Positions 61,701 to 64,000 of a stretch of 64,000 nucleotides of DNA are shown here, one piece after another. Under the pieces are notes generated by a model. It did no database searches. It had not been told where the DNA came from and worked only from the letters and a program-made list of their open reading frames with translations. This DNA is from Sediminibacter sp. Hel_I_10. GTDB taxonomy: Bacteria; Bacteroidota; Bacteroidia; Flavobacteriales; Flavobacteriaceae. The stretch spans positions 1,054,001 to 1,118,000 of the forward strand of contig NZ_JHZX01000001.1 of assembly GCF_000688335.1 (NCBI RefSeq). Direction: 5' to 3'. A program made the position numbers and the translations under genes. Position 1 is the first letter of the stretch. Every line of letters begins with the position of its first letter.

Positions 61701-61835
61701 GGGCGCTGTAAGGTCTGGGAATACATCGACGTTCATTGTACGTGCATAATACACGCCCAACACACTCAATGCAACCGCTCCCAATAAAATGAGCAATCTA
61801 TTTTGAAGTGAAATTGATAATATTTTGTTTAACAT
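58734..61835 (-). CDS. CusA/CzcA-type heavy-metal RND pump (no TolC fusion)
   Basis: The 1,033-residue pump has the standard 12-helix, two-loop RND plan. The TM4 motif is 'AIGALVDDAIIDVENVYKRL' near residue 400, closer to the AIGAMVD-type motif of CusA-like pumps than to the DFGIIVDG motif of the first pump. 'KSMRPIA'-like loops are absent. It may therefore export a different ion, such as copper, silver or nickel (inference). Its gene order TolC, lipoprotein, adaptor, pump is a complete tripartite set on the minus strand. Confidence 0.9.
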   Translation of the reverse strand: MLNKILSISLQNRLLILLGAVALSVLGVYYARTMNVDVFPDLTAPTVTILTEAHGMESEEVEKLVTYQLETALNGSPNVRRIRSSSAAGVSIVWVEFEWGTDIYRARQIVSERIPMVRENLPEGIGAPTMAPISSIMGEIMLLGVTSDSLSPMELRTLSDWTIRPRIKAIGGIANVVVIGGDYKQYQVFANPEKMKYYDVSLSELVEHVKEANQNAPGGVINQYGNQYIIKGSGRAYALEDLQEAVLKEVNGQTIKIKDVATVQIGAADKIGDGSLNAKPAVILTISKQPDVNTLELTDRLDEAIADLDTTLPKGVNIKSQIFRQSDFIDASISNLNMTLLEGAFFVMIILFIFLMNWRTTVISLLAIPISLLVSIIILKWLGYTINTMSLGGMAIAIGALVDDAIIDVENVYKRLRENIRKPKGERESTIKVVRDASVEIRSSIIIATLIIIVSFVPLFFLSGMEGRLLQPLGIAFVTSVLTSLVVAVTVTPILCSYLLDNEKLLNKQADGTKVERWLQKHYGNLLERATRIPKTIIGVTVIAFVLSLLVVTQLGRSFLPEFNEGSLVISVVGPPGMSLEESNKTGKLIETILLDMPEVEVVTRRQGRAELDEHAQGVNASEIDVPFVLENKTKEEFFEEVRNKLSIAPGVNITLGQPIAHRIDHMLSGTRANIAIKIFGSDLQRLFEVGKSVEQNIKDIDGLADVAVDQQIEVPQIRIKPKRQILSAYGMTVGNLMEQVDIAFAGEEAGEIYEGQQYFDLVVRYEKPFRDNIENIGNTLISLPNGGQTTLGELATVQSVSSPNTINREDVQRKIVVAANVQGRDLRGAVNEIKEVVASNVNMPEGYRVQYGGQFESESKASQLLLITAIIAIAIIFLLLYYEFKDVKLAFVVLINLPLALIGGILIVYFTSGIISIAATIGFISLFGIATRNGILLVSRYEDLRKEGIQGFQLIKKGALDRLNPILMTAFTTGLALIPLALKGGEPGSEIQSPMAVVILGGLLSATILNLVVIPCVYQLLVNKKRNSNETI

Positions 61836-61847
61836 TTCACTTCGTTT

Positions 61848-63350
61848 TTAATGTTCGTGACCGTGTGCAGGTGTTGAACCCGACATTGAAGCCATTTTAA
61901 CTTGATATGCTCCTGTAGTTACCACTACTTCGCCAACTTCCAAGCCCTGCACTATTTCTACATTCTCGCCATTGCGTTTTCCTATTTTTACAGGACGTCT
62001 TTCAAAACTTTCGCCTGAAAGTTGCACGATAACAGAATAACTTCCATAATCTTCCAATAAGGCATCAACAGGAATCGTTGTATTTTGGGTCGCATTTCCC
62101 ATTGCAATTTGAACGGGCGTTAAACTTCCTTCTGGCATATCGACCTCTGCATTTACTTGTGCAAAAACTGAAATCAATGGATTTTCACGCTCTACATCTT
62201 TACCTATGGAAAGAATCTTGCCTTCCGCATCTGTTACATTTGCCCATTGTCCGTTGCTCGTTTGATACCAGATTCCCTGTACATTGTCCATCGTAAGTCC
62301 ATAGTCAGGTGCTAACTGGGTTTTCAATACCTTGGATTGATGTGTCCCTATAGCTACCAATGCGACGCCTTGCGCCACGTAATCACCATTGGAAACCGTA
62401 ATGGATTTGATAAAGCCATCAAAAGGTGCACGAATTTGTTTGCTACCTCCCGAAACGCCTAATGTCAATGATTGATAATTGGCTTTGGCGATTTCAAAAT
62501 TGCTCTCTACTTTCTCGAATTCAGATTTTGGGACAATTTTAGAGTCGTATAACTCTTTCTTTCGGTCATATTCAGATTTGGCCTGTTGGTATTTCGCTTT
62601 CGCGGAAGCGATATCCGTACTCAAATTATTAGATGCCAAACCTTGGCTATTCAAACTCATTAAGAGCTGACCTTTTTTTACTGCTGTGCCTTCCGTGAGG
62701 TTGCTTACTTTAAAATCTACCACCCCATTGGATTTTGCTGCCAAGGACTTTACAGAACCGGGCGAGGGCATCCAAACACCAGAGGTGTTGATGACATCGT
62801 AAATTTTACCTGAAACGACAGGTGCGGTTTGAAAATCGATTTTCCAAGCTTGTTCCTTTAAAAACGAAATGCTCCCATCATCTTCGGCTGCACCCAAAGC
62901 TTTTATGGCTTCATCTATATTAGCATAAACCGTAACATCGTCAATTGTTATTTTATCTGAATATTCAGGTGTAGTTAATTCAAAAACCAATTGATAGTTT
63001 CCTTCTTCTTTCGGTTGTATGGCAGGCGAAAAAATGCCTGGGGATGACGGTGCATCTACCGTATTTCTAATTCCTTTTCCATCTTTTATTAAGCTGACCG
63101 TTACAGAACCTTCTTGAACGGGCTGGTGTTTATCCAAAACCGTAAAATGGGCTGCAAATCTACTTCCGTTACCTACTATGAGCGCAGGAAACTCAACAAA
63201 GAGTTCTGTTTTATCCGTCCAGATAGTATGGCTCAATCGTGGAATTTCTTCGCCCACGTGACTACCATCTTCGTTGTGTGCGTGTGCGTCTTCTGACTTG
63301 TTATTGCAGGACATTGCCAAAAAGGCGAGCACTATTATTATATATTTCAT
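61848..63350 (-). CDS. RND periplasmic adaptor lipoprotein (CusB-like)
   Basis: The 500-residue protein has a lipoprotein signal ('IIIVLAFLAMSC') and a His-rich start, 'DAHAHNEDGSHVGEE'. An extra N-terminal beta domain (about residues 35-150) is followed by the adaptor core with hairpin ('AKAKYQQAKSEYDRKKELYDSK') and barrel ('RAPFDGFIKSITVSNGDYVAQG'). The C-terminus ends 'STPAHGHEH', so metal ligands sit at both ends. It lies 12 bp upstream of the pump gene. The HNEDGSH motif recurs in the next protein. Confidence 0.9.
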   Translation of the reverse strand: MKYIIIVLAFLAMSCNNKSEDAHAHNEDGSHVGEEIPRLSHTIWTDKTELFVEFPALIVGNGSRFAAHFTVLDKHQPVQEGSVTVSLIKDGKGIRNTVDAPSSPGIFSPAIQPKEEGNYQLVFELTTPEYSDKITIDDVTVYANIDEAIKALGAAEDDGSISFLKEQAWKIDFQTAPVVSGKIYDVINTSGVWMPSPGSVKSLAAKSNGVVDFKVSNLTEGTAVKKGQLLMSLNSQGLASNNLSTDIASAKAKYQQAKSEYDRKKELYDSKIVPKSEFEKVESNFEIAKANYQSLTLGVSGGSKQIRAPFDGFIKSITVSNGDYVAQGVALVAIGTHQSKVLKTQLAPDYGLTMDNVQGIWYQTSNGQWANVTDAEGKILSIGKDVERENPLISVFAQVNAEVDMPEGSLTPVQIAMGNATQNTTIPVDALLEDYGSYSVIVQLSGESFERRPVKIGKRNGENVEIVQGLEVGEVVVTTGAYQVKMASMSGSTPAHGHEH

Positions 63351-63370
63351 CTTTCGTATGTTTTTGATTT

Positions 63371-63661
63371 TTAATGGTCGTGGTGTTCTGACTCATCATC
63401 GTGTTTGTGGGTGTCAGAATCATCATCTGTATGATTCCCTTCTGAATCGTGGTCGTGCCCGTGTTCCTCTGTTTTTGTTTCCATAGAATCAGTTCCTACT
63501 TTAAACTCTTCTTGCTCTATGGTTTCTTCCGTATGACTACCATCCTCATTATGCTCGTGACCGTGGTCGTCAGTATTTTCGGTTTTTGTTTCTCGACAAG
63601 AGGTTACTAAAAATGTTGATGCGATTGCTATTGCGAATATTGATTTTGAAATTTTACTCAT
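63371..63661 (-). CDS. His-rich small lipoprotein (metal-binding)
   Basis: The chosen start at 63,661 gives 96 residues with a lipoprotein signal ('SIFAIAIASTFLVTSC'); a longer frame from 63,703 adds 'MKSKIHEYQNKYLA'. The mature part is almost entirely His, Asp and Glu: 'DDHGHEHNEDGSHTEET', 'EEHGHDHDSEGNHTDDD' and 'HKHDDESEHHDH'. It should buffer metal ions in the periplasm for the pump. The 14-residue extension shares its DNA with the leader of the TraI-like gene. Confidence 0.8.
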   Translation of the reverse strand: MSKISKSIFAIAIASTFLVTSCRETKTENTDDHGHEHNEDGSHTEETIEQEEFKVGTDSMETKTEEHGHDHDSEGNHTDDDSDTHKHDDESEHHDH

Positions 63662-63721
63662 TGCTAAATATTTGTTTTGGTATTCGTGAATCTTCGATTT
63701 CATAATTGTATGTTTAAAAAT

Positions 63722-64000
63722 TTATAACTGATGTTTTAATAATTGTGCTTGAAGCAGTTGCAGTTCCTTTTCCATTTGCAGCATTTTATCTGATGCATTC
63801 CGATAAAACTGAAGCTCCACGTAATAATCCATAAACGAATACTCGCCCAACATATAAGCCTTAAAAAGCAGTTGCTCGCTATTTAAATTGCCCATAGTGG
63901 TTTGATACTCATTAAATTTTTCGAGTATCAATTCGTATCGATTATAGGTTTTTTGAAATTGTGTATAAAGCGAAGTGGTAACTACCTGCGTGTTGGACTG
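63722..64000 (-). CDS. TolC-family outer-membrane channel, partial (5' part outside window)
   Basis: The minus-strand frame is open from the window edge to stop 63,722 and gives the last 92 residues. They are helical, coiled-coil-like, with 'LFKAYMLGEYSFMDYYVELQFYRNASDKMLQMEKELQLLQAQL'; the G-E-Y-S-x-x-D-Y-x-V-E-L pattern is typical of the last domain of TolC/CusC proteins. It is the channel for the second RND pump and begins the part of that operon seen here. Confidence 0.82.
   Translation of the reverse strand, partial: QSNTQVVTTSLYTQFQKTYNRYELILEKFNEYQTTMGNLNSEQLLFKAYMLGEYSFMDYYVELQFYRNASDKMLQMEKELQLLQAQLLKHQL

Larger units (their letters stand above)
11678..64000. mobile_element. CTnDOT-like integrative and conjugative element (right end not in window)
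   Basis: From the tRNA remnant on, the window holds every ICE module. These are a tyrosine integrase, RteC-like and excisionase-like regulators, a probable replication initiator with helicase loader, T4SS genes of the TraE-TraN type, a coupling protein, a DUF5712 relaxase, BfmA/BtgA and SSB. Cargo blocks (two metal-efflux regions, one arsenic operon, one Gabija-like pair) interrupt the core. The second junction is not seen, so the element exceeds 52 kb. Confidence 0.88.

Overview
ORGANISM. The window is AT-rich and reads as a member of Bacteroidetes, most likely Flavobacteriaceae. Promoter-like TAnnTTTG -7 boxes, the CTnDOT-type transfer genes TraE/F/G/I/J/K/M/N, an RteC-like protein, a BfmA/BtgA mobilisation protein, a CusA-TolC fusion and several Bacteroidetes-only DUF families all point there. 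Genus cannot be decided from the sequence alone. LAYOUT. (1) 1-11,300 is ordinary chromosome: the end of a 2-keto-3-deoxygluconate pathway (KDPG aldolase, KDG kinase) with a LacI-type regulator and two near-identical operators, a GH13 enzyme, an FAD oxidoreductase, a giant AsmA-like protein and a serine hydrolase. (2) At 11,678-11,719 lies the 3' half of a CAT-anticodon tRNA, cut at the anticodon loop. A tyrosine integrase follows directly, so this is the left junction of an integrative and conjugative element (ICE). The ICE fills the rest of the window and runs past its right edge. (3) 13,100-29,900 is metal cargo: two Cys/His-rich small proteins, an RND efflux pump fused to its outer-membrane channel, its adaptor, a PII-like protein, and two Fur/SpoIIAA-like/P1B-ATPase modules of different metal class. 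(4) 30,000-34,540 holds an asparaginase-like domain protein, a 7TM-LuxR regulator, the RteC-like protein, an excisionase-like HTH protein, a probable replication initiator and a DnaC/IstB-type ATPase. (5) 34,560-38,310 is an arsenic operon on the minus strand: ArsR, a secreted protein, DUF6428, a phosphoesterase, a lipoylatable GcvH and ACR3. (6) 38,470-46,550 is an amidase plus the conjugation (type IV secretion) operon. (7) 46,555-51,800 carries an AlbA-type regulator and a two-gene Gabija-like anti-phage system. (8) 51,810-56,500 is the mobilisation module (coupling protein, DUF5712 relaxase, BfmA/BtgA), small proteins and SSB. (9) 57,180-64,000 is a second, minus-strand metal operon: TolC, a His-rich lipoprotein, adaptor, RND pump, MFS transporter and a 2Fe-2S ferredoxin-like protein. 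HOW IT WORKS TOGETHER (inference). The element excises and integrates by the integrase at the tRNA and may replicate from an origin embedded in its initiator gene. It is nicked by the DUF5712 relaxase and exported by the coupling protein and the Tra machine. In return the host gains divalent-metal and arsenite export and phage defence. MOST INTERESTING SIGNALS. These are: three exactly 33-bp-spaced iterons plus an AT-rich tract inside the initiator gene (33,479-33,625); repeated CCGTA/TACGG operator boxes before two ICE regulatory genes; twin TGCA dyad promoters that start nearly leaderless mRNAs; a compensatory-changed hairpin before traM and traN; a duplicated leader before two unrelated exported proteins; a lipoyl protein in the arsenic operon; and repeated pairing of a SpoIIAA-like protein with metal ATPases.
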